Positions 1-8,806 of a stretch of 64,000 nucleotides of DNA are shown here, in pieces. The notes beneath the pieces were generated by a model, which had not been told where the DNA came from, did no database searches, and was given only the letters and a program-made list of their open reading frames with translations. The position numbers were made by a program, and so were the translations under genes. Numbering within the stretch: the first letter of the stretch is position 1; every line of letters starts with the position of its first letter. The stretch lies in contig CABTOK010000005.1 in the NCBI GenBank assembly GCA_902486425.1, positions 1 through 64,000 on the forward strand. The letters are read 5' to 3'. This DNA is from UBA11475 sp902486425. Its GTDB lineage: Bacteria; Bacillota; Clostridia; Christensenellales; Borkfalkiaceae.

Positions 1-465
1 AAAGACGAAGAGATTTGGTCGGCTCTTAAAAAAGTGAATCTCGATTCGTTTGTAAAAGAAAACGGCGGACTTGACAAAGTTATAGTAGAGGACGCGAACA
101 ACGTTTCCGGCGGACAAAAGCAACGCCTTGCCTTGGCGGTAAACCTCGTTGCGGATAAAGATATTTACGTGTTCGACGAAGCGACGAGCAATATAGACGT
201 GGAAAGCGAAGCGATCATTATGAATAACGTAAAGGCGATGAGCAAGGATAAAAGCGTTATCGTTATTTCGCACCGCCTCGCCAACGTAGTCCCCGCGGAC
301 AATATTTATTATATGGAAGACGGCGAAGTAAAGGAGAGCGGCAGCCACGCACAGCTTATGAGCAAAAACGGCGGCTATGCTTCCCTTTATACAACGCAAA
401 AGACATTGGAAGAGGGGTATAAACAGTTTGCGGCATGGAAAAATGCGAAGGAGGCGAGAGTATGA
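1..465 (+). CDS. ABC transporter ATP-binding/permease subunit, C-terminal fragment
   Basis: This is the 3' end of an ABC transporter gene whose start lies before the window; the reading frame is open from base 1. The visible 154 residues are the second half of a nucleotide-binding domain. They contain the signature VSGGQKQR, Walker B with D-loop (YVFDEATSNID) and the switch histidine in VIVISHR. The stop overlaps the start of the next ABC gene (ATGA at 462-465), so the two are translationally coupled and probably form a heterodimer of exporter-fold half-transporters. The ECF module directly downstream suggests that the complex takes part in import rather than simple efflux, but the substrate cannot be read from sequence. 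Confidence 0.9.
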   Translation, partial: KDEEIWSALKKVNLDSFVKENGGLDKVIVEDANNVSGGQKQRLALAVNLVADKDIYVFDEATSNIDVESEAIIMNNVKAMSKDKSVIVISHRLANVVPADNIYYMEDGEVKESGSHAQLMSKNGGYASLYTTQKTLEEGYKQFAAWKNAKEARV

Positions 466-2150
466 AAGAGAAACTTCGCAGAAGCGGCGCGAAAATAATG
501 GCAAGTTTAATCGTCATGCTTGGCAGTTTGTCTTACATTATGATTCTTGCCGTAGTAAACGGCGTAATCGGTTACCTTTGCGCGCTCGGCGTAACGCTTT
601 TCGGCGCGCTGGGCATTGCGAAAGCATTGGGCGAAAGCATCGCGCTTTCTTACGGCTGGCTTATAGGTTTGGCGGTAGGTTGCGGAGCGGTGAGAGGCGG
701 ACTGAGATATATCGAGCAGTACTGCAACCACTATATAGCGTTCAGACTTCTTGCAAAAATAAGAGATAAAATCTTCGGCGCGCTTCGCGTTCTTTGCCCC
801 GCAAAACTTGAAAACAAGCAAAAGGGCAATATTATCGCGATGATAACTTCGGATATAGAGGCATTGGAAGTTTTCTACGCACATACCATTTCGCCCATTT
901 GTATAGCGATTTTGGTTTCGCTTGCGGTATTCCTGTTCGTCGGGTTTGTTTCGAGTTGGTATCTCGCGCTTGTGGCTCTTGTCGGATATATTGTAATCGG
1001 CGCGGTCTTGCCGCCGATCGCTTCCAAAAAACAAGCGGCTTCCGGCGTTAAATACCGCGCGGAATTTGCGTCGTTCAACGCATATTTCCTCGACAGTATC
1101 AAGGGCATAAGAGATATCGTCCTTAACAACGCCGAAAAGGAAAGAGAAAAGGAAGTAAACCGCCGTTCGGACGAACTATTGTACGAAACGAAGAAGATGA
1201 AAGATCAAACGACCAAAACCATGGCGGCAACCGAACTTCTGGTAACTTTGTTTATTATCGCAACGCTTGTCGTGGGGATCGTTCTCGTATGCGCGGGTAA
1301 GTTAAGTGTCGGAATGATGATAGTCGGCATTACCGCCGTGTTCGGATCTTTCGGTCCTGTAATTGCGCTTGCAAGTTTGCCGTCTAACTTAACGCAGACT
1401 TTTGCGGCGGGCGACAGAGTGCTTAATCTTCTCGAAGAAAAACCCGCTGTTAAGGAAATTAAAAGGGGCGAAACGTTTAATTTCGAAAATCTTGAAGTGA
1501 AAAATCTTTCGTTTGCGTACGAAAAGAATGCGCCCGTACTTAAAAACATTTATATGCACACCAAAAAGGGCGAAGTCATCGGTATCGTGGGCGAGAGCGG
1601 TTGCGGCAAGAGTACTTTCCTTAAAATGCTTTTGCGGTTCTGGGAGAAAGACAGCGGCGTTATCGCGTATAACGGCACGGATATAGACAATATCGTAACG
1701 AGCAATCTTTTGGACAACGTAACGCTTGTAAGCCAAAGCACTTATTTGTTCGACGAAACGATTGAAGACAACCTTCGGATCGCAAAGCCGAACGCAACGC
1801 AAAAGGAACTGGAAGAGGCTTGTAAACTCGCTTCGGTACACGACTTTATAATGAAACTTCCCGACGGATACAAAACGAGAGTGGGCGCGATGGGGGATAA
1901 CCTCTCCGCCGGCGAAAAACAGCGTATAGGCTTGGCGCGCGCGTTCTTAAAGGGTAGCGAACTTATTCTTTTAGACGAGCCTACGAGCAACGTGGACGCG
2001 ATAAACGAGGGCATGATACTGAAATCGCTTGCCGAGCAGAAGAGTAAAAAGAGCATAATTTTGGTATCGCACAGAGAGTCTACCATGGCGATAGCCGACA
2101 GAATTTACAAGGTGGATAACGGCGAGATGCAGGAGGTCGCAAACGCATGA
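462..2150 (+). CDS. ABC transporter permease/ATP-binding half-transporter
   Basis: A 562-residue exporter-type half-transporter. About 300 N-terminal residues hold several hydrophobic membrane segments. A nucleotide-binding domain follows, with Walker A GESGCGKST near residue 376, signature LSAGEKQR near 481, Walker B LILLDEPTSNVD and switch ILVSHR. I chose the ATG at 462 because GAAGGAGG lies 7-16 bases upstream and the codon overlaps the stop of the preceding gene; an in-frame ATG at 435 has no comparable site. It is the likely partner of the truncated upstream subunit. The next gene overlaps its stop by four bases. Pairs of this kind beside MptD/Trep_Strep-type ECF genes are a known arrangement in Bacillota; siderophore or metal-chelate uptake is an inference only. 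Confidence 0.9.
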   Translation: MKEKLRRSGAKIMASLIVMLGSLSYIMILAVVNGVIGYLCALGVTLFGALGIAKALGESIALSYGWLIGLAVGCGAVRGGLRYIEQYCNHYIAFRLLAKIRDKIFGALRVLCPAKLENKQKGNIIAMITSDIEALEVFYAHTISPICIAILVSLAVFLFVGFVSSWYLALVALVGYIVIGAVLPPIASKKQAASGVKYRAEFASFNAYFLDSIKGIRDIVLNNAEKEREKEVNRRSDELLYETKKMKDQTTKTMAATELLVTLFIIATLVVGIVLVCAGKLSVGMMIVGITAVFGSFGPVIALASLPSNLTQTFAAGDRVLNLLEEKPAVKEIKRGETFNFENLEVKNLSFAYEKNAPVLKNIYMHTKKGEVIGIVGESGCGKSTFLKMLLRFWEKDSGVIAYNGTDIDNIVTSNLLDNVTLVSQSTYLFDETIEDNLRIAKPNATQKELEEACKLASVHDFIMKLPDGYKTRVGAMGDNLSAGEKQRIGLARAFLKGSELILLDEPTSNVDAINEGMILKSLAEQKSKKSIILVSHRESTMAIADRIYKVDNGEMQEVANA

Positions 2151-2848
2151 CGGATAACGAAAAAAGACAAAACGAAATAGCCGAAGCGGCTTCTTCGCTT
2201 ATAGCGAACGCAGAGGAAACGACGGGATATAAGCCGATTAACGAGCAAAAAACAGTGAAAGCGGAAGAAAAAACAGACGGAAAAATATTTCAAAAATATA
2301 AAATTAAAGACATAGTGTTTCTTGCAATTATTACGGCTTGTACGCTTGCAACGGGCGCGGTTATGCCGCTTCTTGTAAACGTTCCGCTGTTTGGAATCGT
2401 GCAATTAGGGCTTGGGCTTCAATTCTCGATTTTTCCCGTGATAGGAATGATGAAAGTAAGAAAACCGGGCGCGCTTTTATTTCAGTCAATATTCATATCG
2501 GTATTTTTAATCTTTATGTTTCCGCCGATGGCGCTTATTATCGTGTGCGCGGTTGTAGCCGAAGCGCTTGCGCTTCTTATATTCCGCGGCTTTAAAAACG
2601 ATTGGGCTTGCGTGTTTGCCGGAACGATTTACATGCCGATGACGTTGCCGCTTATGTACGGATATTATAAACTTTTCTATACCGTTACGGGCGAGGAAAA
2701 AGCGGCGGTCAGTATGCTTATCGGCGGAGCGAACGTCGGCACGGTAATCGGAATTTCGGTTGCGGTCGTAGCATTGTGCTTCGTCGGCTCGCTTGTAGGT
2801 ATGCTTATATCGAGAGAACTTAAAAAAGCCGGAGTACTTAAAAAATGA
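2147..2848 (+). CDS. ECF transporter S component, MptD/Trep_Strep type
   Basis: A 233-residue integral membrane protein with a 45-residue hydrophilic, charged N-terminus followed by about five to six hydrophobic segments. The composition and the sequence around FPVIGMMKVRKPGALL resemble the Trep_Strep (MptD) family of putative substrate-binding S components of energy-coupling factor transporters. The start overlaps the previous stop (ATGA), with AGGAGG just upstream. The following genes encode a CbiQ-like T protein and a double ATPase, which supports the assignment. The S component would bind the substrate in the membrane; its identity is not deducible. The family call rests on overall resemblance and context rather than a catalytic motif. 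Confidence 0.78.
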   Translation: MTDNEKRQNEIAEAASSLIANAEETTGYKPINEQKTVKAEEKTDGKIFQKYKIKDIVFLAIITACTLATGAVMPLLVNVPLFGIVQLGLGLQFSIFPVIGMMKVRKPGALLFQSIFISVFLIFMFPPMALIIVCAVVAEALALLIFRGFKNDWACVFAGTIYMPMTLPLMYGYYKLFYTVTGEEKAAVSMLIGGANVGTVIGISVAVVALCFVGSLVGMLISRELKKAGVLKK

Positions 2849-3522
2849 GCTTTTTCTCCTTTAAGAAGAAAATATATCCCGTATTCGTGTTTTTGGCGAG
2901 TTTGTTTCTGATGATTTTCGGGATTCTCACGGCAAGGGATATAAAATGCTCGTATTTTCTTGCGGGGTGCTGGATATGGCTTTTCGTATTCGGTTGCCGT
3001 AAGGGCTGTTTGCGGATTTTGCCGCCGTTTATAATCGTCGGCGGACTGTTCGGCGTGATAGCGTATTTCGCTTACGGCAAGGACGTAAACGCCTCGATTG
3101 CCATGATAAACCGTTTCGGCGCGGTCTTTCTCGCGGTTGCGCTCGGTATGAGCGTGGAACCCGCGGATATGACGAGAAATTTATCGACGTTAAAAGCTCC
3201 GAGAGGTATAACGCTCGGAATGCTTATAGCAACTTCCTTTCCGCCGGTACTCGGCGCGGAAACGAGAAGAGTAAGAGAGGCTATGAAAACGCGCGGCGCG
3301 GGAAGCGTATTAAACCCGAAAATATTGTATCGCGCATTTCTGGTGCCGTTCGTTATGCGAATCGTAAACATTTCCGACACTCTTTCTCTGTCGGTGGAAA
3401 CGCGCGGATTTTCTCTCGAAAAAACGCCGTATACGGTATATAAAAAGGAAATAATTACCATTTCGGATATATTGTTCGTTTTGGGGCTTGCCGCGGGTGC
3501 GGTTTTAACGGTGGCGTTATGA
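2845..3522 (+). CDS. ECF transporter T component (CbiQ/EcfT-like)
   Basis: A 225-residue membrane protein with several hydrophobic segments at the N- and C-termini. Its cytoplasmic region carries the two Arg-Gly coupling motifs expected of EcfT/CbiQ proteins, seen here as REAMKTRGA and SVETRGFS. In ECF transporters these coupling helices sit in grooves of the two ATPase domains and transmit ATP hydrolysis to the S component. The gene overlaps its neighbours by four bases at both ends, so S, T and ATPase are made from one transcript. Confidence 0.85.
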   Translation: MSFFSFKKKIYPVFVFLASLFLMIFGILTARDIKCSYFLAGCWIWLFVFGCRKGCLRILPPFIIVGGLFGVIAYFAYGKDVNASIAMINRFGAVFLAVALGMSVEPADMTRNLSTLKAPRGITLGMLIATSFPPVLGAETRRVREAMKTRGAGSVLNPKILYRAFLVPFVMRIVNISDTLSLSVETRGFSLEKTPYTVYKKEIITISDILFVLGLAAGAVLTVAL

Positions 3523-4931
3523 GAGCGATAGAACTTAAAAACGTAACTTTTTCCTACGACGGAAAGATGAAAATTTTAGATAACGTCGATTTCGCCGCCG
3601 AATACGGCAAAGTTTCGCTAATTTCGGGGCATTCGGGCGAGGGAAAAAGCACGCTGATGTACATAATAAGCGGAATTATTCCGAATATAACCTACGGCAA
3701 ATTAAGCGGCGAAGTTAAAATAAACGACGAAGATATAAAGGGCAGAAAACTCGGCGAAATTTGCCACAAGGTGGGTGTGGTACTTCAGAATGCCGACGAG
3801 CAGATTATACAAAAGCGCATAGAGGACGAAATAGCGTTCGGTTGCGAAAACCTCGCTTTCCCGCCCGAAAAGATAAAAAAACAAATAGAAATAGTCTGTA
3901 AATTGATGAAGTTAAGCCCCGCGTGGGAGTGCAGAAAACTTTCCGGCGGACAGAAACAAAGACTCATAACCGCATCTACGCTTGCGATGGGGCAGAAGAT
4001 AATAATCTTGGACGAACCGCTTGCAAACTTAGATAAAGACGGTGCGGCGAACTTAATGCAAACTCTCCGTTCGCTCGCGGGCGCGGGGTACTGCGTGCTT
4101 GTAATAGAACACCGCTTGGATATGGTGCTTCCTTATGTGGACAAGGTTTATCACGTCGGAAGCGGCAAAATAAAAGAGATAGAAAACAAGGAAGAATACC
4201 TTGTAAGTCAGACGACGAAAATAGAGGATATTTGCCCCGTTTTTGCGGGAAATAAGTCGCTTTTCGATTTGGATCACGTTGCGTTTTCGGTAAAAGAAAG
4301 AGAGATACTTAAAGATATTTCCTGCAAAATTCCGAAAGGCGGAAGAACGGTGTTCTTAGGCGAAAACGGGTGCGGAAAAACCACTCTTATGCGGCTGATC
4401 GCAAGGCTGTATAAACCGACGGGCGGAAAAATAACGCAATATATTGAGGGAAAATTCGGACAGAAAACCAAGGCGAATAAAAAGTGGTTCAAAAAGGTCG
4501 GAGTGATTTACCAGAACCCCGATTACCAACTGTTTATGCCGACGGTGGAAAAAGAAGTGGGTTTCGGAGCGGAATCTCCCGAATATGCTGAGAAAATAGC
4601 CGAACTGTTCGGAATAAAGCATTTATGGAATCGTCATCCGCAATCGCTTTCGGAAGGACAAAAACGAAGAGTTTCCATAGCGGCGGTTGTTGCCTGCAAA
4701 CCCGAAGTTTTGCTTCTCGACGAGCCGACGGTGGGGCAGGACTACGAAGGTCTTTGCAAAATGACTGACATATTAAACAGACTTCACGAGGAAACGGGCA
4801 ACACGATGATAACGATAACTCACGACGTTCGTTGCGCCGAGACGTTATGCGACAAAGCCTTTTACATAGAAAACGGAGTGGTCGCAAAATCGGGCGGAAA
4901 AGAAATCGTGAGAGAGTATTTCAAAGGATAA
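3519..4931 (+). CDS. ECF transporter ATPase with two fused ABC domains
   Basis: 470 residues with two complete ABC ATPase domains in tandem, replacing the separate EcfA1/EcfA2 proteins. Domain 1 has Walker A SGHSGEGKST, signature LSGGQKQR and Walker B IILDEPLANLD. Domain 2 has Walker A GENGCGKTT, a Q-loop in GVIYQNPDYQLF, signature LSEGQKRR and Walker B LLLDEPTVGQD. Both domains look catalytically intact. It starts four bases before the T-component stop and ends the transport operon. A short hairpin (GACGCAA/TTGCGTC, 4948-4965) follows but lacks a clear U-tract. Confidence 0.93.
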   Translation: MRAIELKNVTFSYDGKMKILDNVDFAAEYGKVSLISGHSGEGKSTLMYIISGIIPNITYGKLSGEVKINDEDIKGRKLGEICHKVGVVLQNADEQIIQKRIEDEIAFGCENLAFPPEKIKKQIEIVCKLMKLSPAWECRKLSGGQKQRLITASTLAMGQKIIILDEPLANLDKDGAANLMQTLRSLAGAGYCVLVIEHRLDMVLPYVDKVYHVGSGKIKEIENKEEYLVSQTTKIEDICPVFAGNKSLFDLDHVAFSVKEREILKDISCKIPKGGRTVFLGENGCGKTTLMRLIARLYKPTGGKITQYIEGKFGQKTKANKKWFKKVGVIYQNPDYQLFMPTVEKEVGFGAESPEYAEKIAELFGIKHLWNRHPQSLSEGQKRRVSIAAVVACKPEVLLLDEPTVGQDYEGLCKMTDILNRLHEETGNTMITITHDVRCAETLCDKAFYIENGVVAKSGGKEIVREYFKG

Positions 4932-4947
4932 AACAGATAAAAAGACA

Positions 4948-4965
4948 GACGCAAAACGTTGCGTC
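4948..4965 (+). other. Short hairpin after the ECF operon
   Basis: Perfect 7-bp inverted repeat GACGCAA/TTGCGTC with an AACG loop. The following bases are GATTTCG, not a U-run, so it is at best a weak terminator between the ECF operon and the lipoprotein gene. Some transcripts may read through into the 5-21 kb locus. Confidence 0.4.
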
Positions 4966-5001
4966 GATTTCGATAAATATACATTCGGCAAGAGGCAAAA
5001 A

Positions 5002-5865
5002 ATGAAAAAATTCGGTATTTTTATAATGGTTGTACTGTTGTTTTCGGTCTTCGTATGTTCGTGCTCGCAGGGAACGGATAAAAACGATTTGACCTTAAAC
5101 GAAACGGAACTTGTCTTAAACGAGGGTGAATCTGAAAAGTTGGAATTGAAAAAAGACGGAATAGTCGTTATAAGCGGAATAGAATGGATTTCTTCCGACG
5201 AAAAAACGGCAACCGTAAAAAACGGCATCGTAACAGCCGGAACCAAAGGCGTAGCGGTTATAACGGCGACATACGGGGAATCGTCGGTTACATGCAACGT
5301 AACGGTAAATTCCGCCGAAAAGACGGGGCTTTCGCAAAATGAAATATATCTTTCCGTCGGAGACGAAGAAGTTCTTTATTTTGAAATAAACGGAAAAAAA
5401 CAGACGGAAGGCGTTATCTGGCGCAGTTCGGATTCTACCGTGGCAACCGCGGAAAACGGCAAGGTGAAGTGCGTTGACAAAGGCGTTTCGACGATAACCG
5501 CAGAATATAACGGCATGAAATATTCCTGTCGAGTTGAAGTAAACGCTTCGCCCGTCGGCAATTACGTCGCGAACGTTTCGGTGAACGAAATGGACGGAGC
5601 CCGGTTTATCTTCGATTTAACGCTGAATGCCGATAAAACTTACGAATACTCGCGCAGAGACAGCGGAGTTAAAGGCGAAAGCGGATATATCGAGGGCGAA
5701 ACCGTAAACGTCGGAACGTGGGCGTTTGAAAAGGGCGGCGTGATTAAGTTTGCGTATGCAGGAGGAGAAATGCGGATGAAAGTTTCGGAGTCTTCCGCGC
5801 TGGAATCGGTCGGAGAAATAGTCACGGGCGGAATGGATTCGCAGATGACTTTCAAAAAAATTTAA
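5002..5865 (+). CDS. Lipoprotein with two bacterial Ig-like (BIG2) domains
   Basis: 287 residues. The N-terminus is a lipoprotein signal with lipobox VCSC, giving Cys21 as the predicted lipidated residue, so the protein should be anchored on the outer face of the membrane. Two Ig-like repeats of BIG2 type follow (about residues 30-105 and 108-180). Each has the pattern leading to ITATYGESSVTC or ITAEYNGMKYSC. The final 100 residues form a separate beta-rich domain I do not recognise. It begins the long co-directional locus that includes MoxR and the BspA-like lipoproteins, only 13 bases before the next gene. A binding or scaffold role on the cell surface is inferred. Confidence 0.82.
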   Translation: MKKFGIFIMVVLLFSVFVCSCSQGTDKNDLTLNETELVLNEGESEKLELKKDGIVVISGIEWISSDEKTATVKNGIVTAGTKGVAVITATYGESSVTCNVTVNSAEKTGLSQNEIYLSVGDEEVLYFEINGKKQTEGVIWRSSDSTVATAENGKVKCVDKGVSTITAEYNGMKYSCRVEVNASPVGNYVANVSVNEMDGARFIFDLTLNADKTYEYSRRDSGVKGESGYIEGETVNVGTWAFEKGGVIKFAYAGGEMRMKVSESSALESVGEIVTGGMDSQMTFKKI

Positions 5866-5878
5866 TTCGGGTGCAGAA

Positions 5879-6877
5879 ATGAACGAATACGACAAAATAT
5901 TAAAAAAACACTATAATCGGGCGGCGTTGAAAGGTTTGACGAAATCTCTTTTGTCCGGATTGACTTTCGGTTTCGGCGCAGCATCCGTTCTTTCGGTTTT
6001 TTTCTATTTTTTAAGAACGGACGTCGTGTGGGTTTCCGCGGTTATTGGTGTTATCATTGCGGTTGCGGTTACCGTGATATTGTATTTCGCAAAGAATCGA
6101 CCGACGGCTAAATCTGTTGCCGCCGAAGTCGATAAAGCGGGACTGAAAGAAAGAATTATAACGATGACTGAATACGAAAACGATAATTCTTTCATGGCGG
6201 AAATGCAGAGAAAAGACGCCGCGAGAGAACTTGAAAAAATGAAAAATTTTCGCATAAAAATCAAGGTAAGCGCGATTTCGGTCATCATTTGCTTAGTCTC
6301 GTTTTTGTTGTCGGTTACTACGACGACGGTCGCCGCGTTGAGTTTTACGGGTAAAGTTCCTTCTCCTGATGACATCGTCACGCCTACAAATCCCGAAAAG
6401 GAATATGTGGAAATAAATTATTCGGATGGAGACGGCGGACGGATAGAAGGCGATCTGATGCAAATAGTCGAAAAAGGCGGAAATTGTACGGAGGTTATGG
6501 CGGTTGCCGACGACGGTTATGTTTTCGACGTATGGTCGGATGGCGTGGGTACGCCGCTCAGGGAAGATACCGAGGTGCTTTCCTCTCGAACGATTTACGC
6601 TTATTTTACGAAAATCGAAGAAAACAATCGGGCGGACGATAAGAGCGACGAGGCAGACGGCAACATTGATCTTGATAAAAAACCGGGCGATATGCCTCCT
6701 GCCGGCGGAGCCGCGGGAAAATACGAAGAGTATAATCAGGTAATTGACGGGCAGACGTATTACCGCGACGTGTATCGCGAATATTACGACGAGGCGATGA
6801 AAATTCTGGACGAGGGAGGAGTCGTTCCGGAATATATAAGAGTAATAATACAAAAATATTATAACGTGATTTTATAA
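5879..6877 (+). CDS. Membrane protein with divergent InlB-type repeat, preceding MoxR
   Basis: 332 residues. Two hydrophobic segments lie near residues 25-68 and a third near 130-155. Between them is a charged segment with the run AAEVDKAGLKERIITMTEY, reminiscent of the N-terminal part of DUF4175-like proteins in aerotolerance-type operons (a resemblance, not proof). After the third segment comes an extracellular stretch that looks like a divergent InlB B-repeat, with conserved features GGRIEGD, GYVFDVWSDG and TIYAYF (about residues 178-245). The C-terminus is Tyr-rich and acidic. It sits 11 bases before moxR, so it probably belongs to the same complex. Function unknown. Confidence 0.72.
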   Translation: MNEYDKILKKHYNRAALKGLTKSLLSGLTFGFGAASVLSVFFYFLRTDVVWVSAVIGVIIAVAVTVILYFAKNRPTAKSVAAEVDKAGLKERIITMTEYENDNSFMAEMQRKDAARELEKMKNFRIKIKVSAISVIICLVSFLLSVTTTTVAALSFTGKVPSPDDIVTPTNPEKEYVEINYSDGDGGRIEGDLMQIVEKGGNCTEVMAVADDGYVFDVWSDGVGTPLREDTEVLSSRTIYAYFTKIEENNRADDKSDEADGNIDLDKKPGDMPPAGGAAGKYEEYNQVIDGQTYYRDVYREYYDEAMKILDEGGVVPEYIRVIIQKYYNVIL

Positions 6878-6888
6878 CGGAGAGAATT

Positions 6889-7899
6889 ATGGCAAACGAA
6901 CAGAATATAAAAAATTTCAGCATGCTCACCGAAAAAATTTTCGACGAGATATCAAAAGACGTCGTAGGACAGAAAGGGGTAGTCAAAGGAGCGGTCATCG
7001 CTATGATAGCGGGCGGCAACGTCCTTTTGGAAGGCGTTCCGGGCGTCGGAAAGACAAGGCTTGTAAGAACGCTCGGAAGAGTGTTCGATCTGCCCTTTTC
7101 ACGTATACAGTTTACGCCCGATCTTATGCCTGCGGACGTAACGGGAACGAATATCGTTACGGATGACGGAAATAAAAACACCGCGTTTTGTTTTAAACCG
7201 GGCCCCGTGTTCAGCAATATAGTTCTTGCGGACGAAATAAACAGAGCCACGCCGAAAACGCAGTCCGCGTTGCTCGAAGCCATGCAGGAGCATACGGTTA
7301 CCGTTATGGGAGAATCGCATAAACTTGCCGAACCGTTTTTTGTGCTTGCCACGCAAAACCCGATAGAGCAGGACGGAACTTATTCTCTTCCCGAAGCGCA
7401 ACTGGACAGATTTATGTTTAAGATAATTGTAAAAAGTCCCGACCTCGAAGAGATGAAGTCGATTATAAAAATGACGCAAAAGACCATGGAGGAAGTTTCT
7501 AAATCCGTTCTCGGCGCGAAAGAACTGCTTGAAATGAGAAAAACGGCGAACGAAATTCTTGTTGCCGACGAAGTTCTGACTTATGCGACCGTGATTTGTC
7601 TTGCCACACATCCCGATGAAAAGTATTCTGCCGAAATATCGAAAAAGTACGTCCAGACGGGAGCAAGTCCTCGTTCGGGACAGGCTCTTATCTCGGCGGC
7701 GAAAGTTCACGCTCTGATGAACGGCAGATATAACGTTGCCTACGAGGATATAGATGCGCTTATTCTCCCGGTGTTGAGGCACAGAATAAAACTTAATTTC
7801 GAGGCGGTTGCGGACGACGTTTCTCCCGACGAAATCGTTTTAAAAATAGCAGAAGAAGTCAAAAGCGGCAAAATATTGAAAGAAATAAAGGCAAGATAG
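6889..7899 (+). CDS. MoxR-family AAA+ ATPase
   Basis: 336 residues, the usual MoxR length. Walker A is GVPGVGKTR (about residue 56), Walker B LADEINRATPK, followed by the sensor segment TQNPIEQDGTYSLPEAQLDRF-type motif and a C-terminal lid domain with TGASPRSGQALI. MoxR proteins act as chaperone-like ATPases that assemble or activate partners containing von Willebrand A (VWA) domains. Three such partners follow immediately (DUF58 and two BatA-like proteins), so this is the classic MoxR/VWA arrangement. The start ATG has GGAGAG upstream. Confidence 0.95.
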   Translation: MANEQNIKNFSMLTEKIFDEISKDVVGQKGVVKGAVIAMIAGGNVLLEGVPGVGKTRLVRTLGRVFDLPFSRIQFTPDLMPADVTGTNIVTDDGNKNTAFCFKPGPVFSNIVLADEINRATPKTQSALLEAMQEHTVTVMGESHKLAEPFFVLATQNPIEQDGTYSLPEAQLDRFMFKIIVKSPDLEEMKSIIKMTQKTMEEVSKSVLGAKELLEMRKTANEILVADEVLTYATVICLATHPDEKYSAEISKKYVQTGASPRSGQALISAAKVHALMNGRYNVAYEDIDALILPVLRHRIKLNFEAVADDVSPDEIVLKIAEEVKSGKILKEIKAR

Positions 7900-7906
7900 G
7901 CACAAA

Positions 7907-8806
7907 ATGAGCAATCCGTACATAAACGGCGCGTTTTTCAGTCGACTCGAGCGCGAATCCTTAAAATTAAGGAACGATCTTGCCGGGTTTTTCGGGGGAA
8001 AGCACCGAACAAACAAATACGGGCAAACGGTGGAGTTTGCCGATTATCGCGAGTATATGCTCGGCGACGATTTGAGGAGAATAGACTGGAATTTATATAG
8101 TAGATTCCGTAAATATTTCATCAGGCTTTTTAACGACGAAAGACAGATGCATGTAAGAATTTATCTCGATTGTTCGGCTTCGATGGGCGAAACAATACCC
8201 GAAAAGGGCTATTACGCAGAGGCGATATGCGCGGGGCTGGGTTTTCTGGCGGTGCATAACACGGATAAACTTTCGCTGAAAACGATATGCGGCAACAAAC
8301 TCGACGAAGGAGAAGGAGTAATAGTCGGCACGAATAATTTTTTCAGATCGATAAAAAGATTCGAAAATATAGAATTTTCAGGCGATTCGTTTATATCGGA
8401 AGCCGTTATGCGCGACCGGAAATGCGGAAGTAAAGACGGACTTTCCGTTATAGTTTCCGACTTTTTAACCGATCACGACTGGGAAAAAGCCGTGGACTAT
8501 CTGACATATAAGGGGCAGCAAGTATTGCTTGTTCAATTGTTTGCGTCACAGGAAGTTTCGCCGGATTATACCGGATATCTCAATCTTGTCGATTCGGAGG
8601 CAGACGGAACGGACGACGTTCGCAATATGCGCATGCGCATAAACGGAGAGCATTACGCCGCTTACGAGAAAGCGTATAACGCGATAAAATCGAACGTCAG
8701 GGATTATTGCGTTTCGCGCGGCGCGGGGTATGCGTTCGTTTCTACGGAAACGCCGATAGAAAAGGCGATTTTTAACGGACTTATAAAGGCGGATGTTATC
8801 AAATGA
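7907..8806 (+). CDS. DUF58 / VWA-like protein
   Basis: 299 residues, soluble, with no membrane segment. It carries the DUF58 hallmark GDDLRRIDWN (about residue 52) and a metal-ion-dependent adhesion site in IYLDCSASMG, giving the D-x-S-x-S pattern of a VWA fold. DUF58 proteins are almost always encoded next to MoxR and are thought to be its clients. The gene starts 7 bases after moxR and its stop overlaps the next start by four bases. Confidence 0.92.
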   Translation: MSNPYINGAFFSRLERESLKLRNDLAGFFGGKHRTNKYGQTVEFADYREYMLGDDLRRIDWNLYSRFRKYFIRLFNDERQMHVRIYLDCSASMGETIPEKGYYAEAICAGLGFLAVHNTDKLSLKTICGNKLDEGEGVIVGTNNFFRSIKRFENIEFSGDSFISEAVMRDRKCGSKDGLSVIVSDFLTDHDWEKAVDYLTYKGQQVLLVQLFASQEVSPDYTGYLNLVDSEADGTDDVRNMRMRINGEHYAAYEKAYNAIKSNVRDYCVSRGAGYAFVSTETPIEKAIFNGLIKADVIK

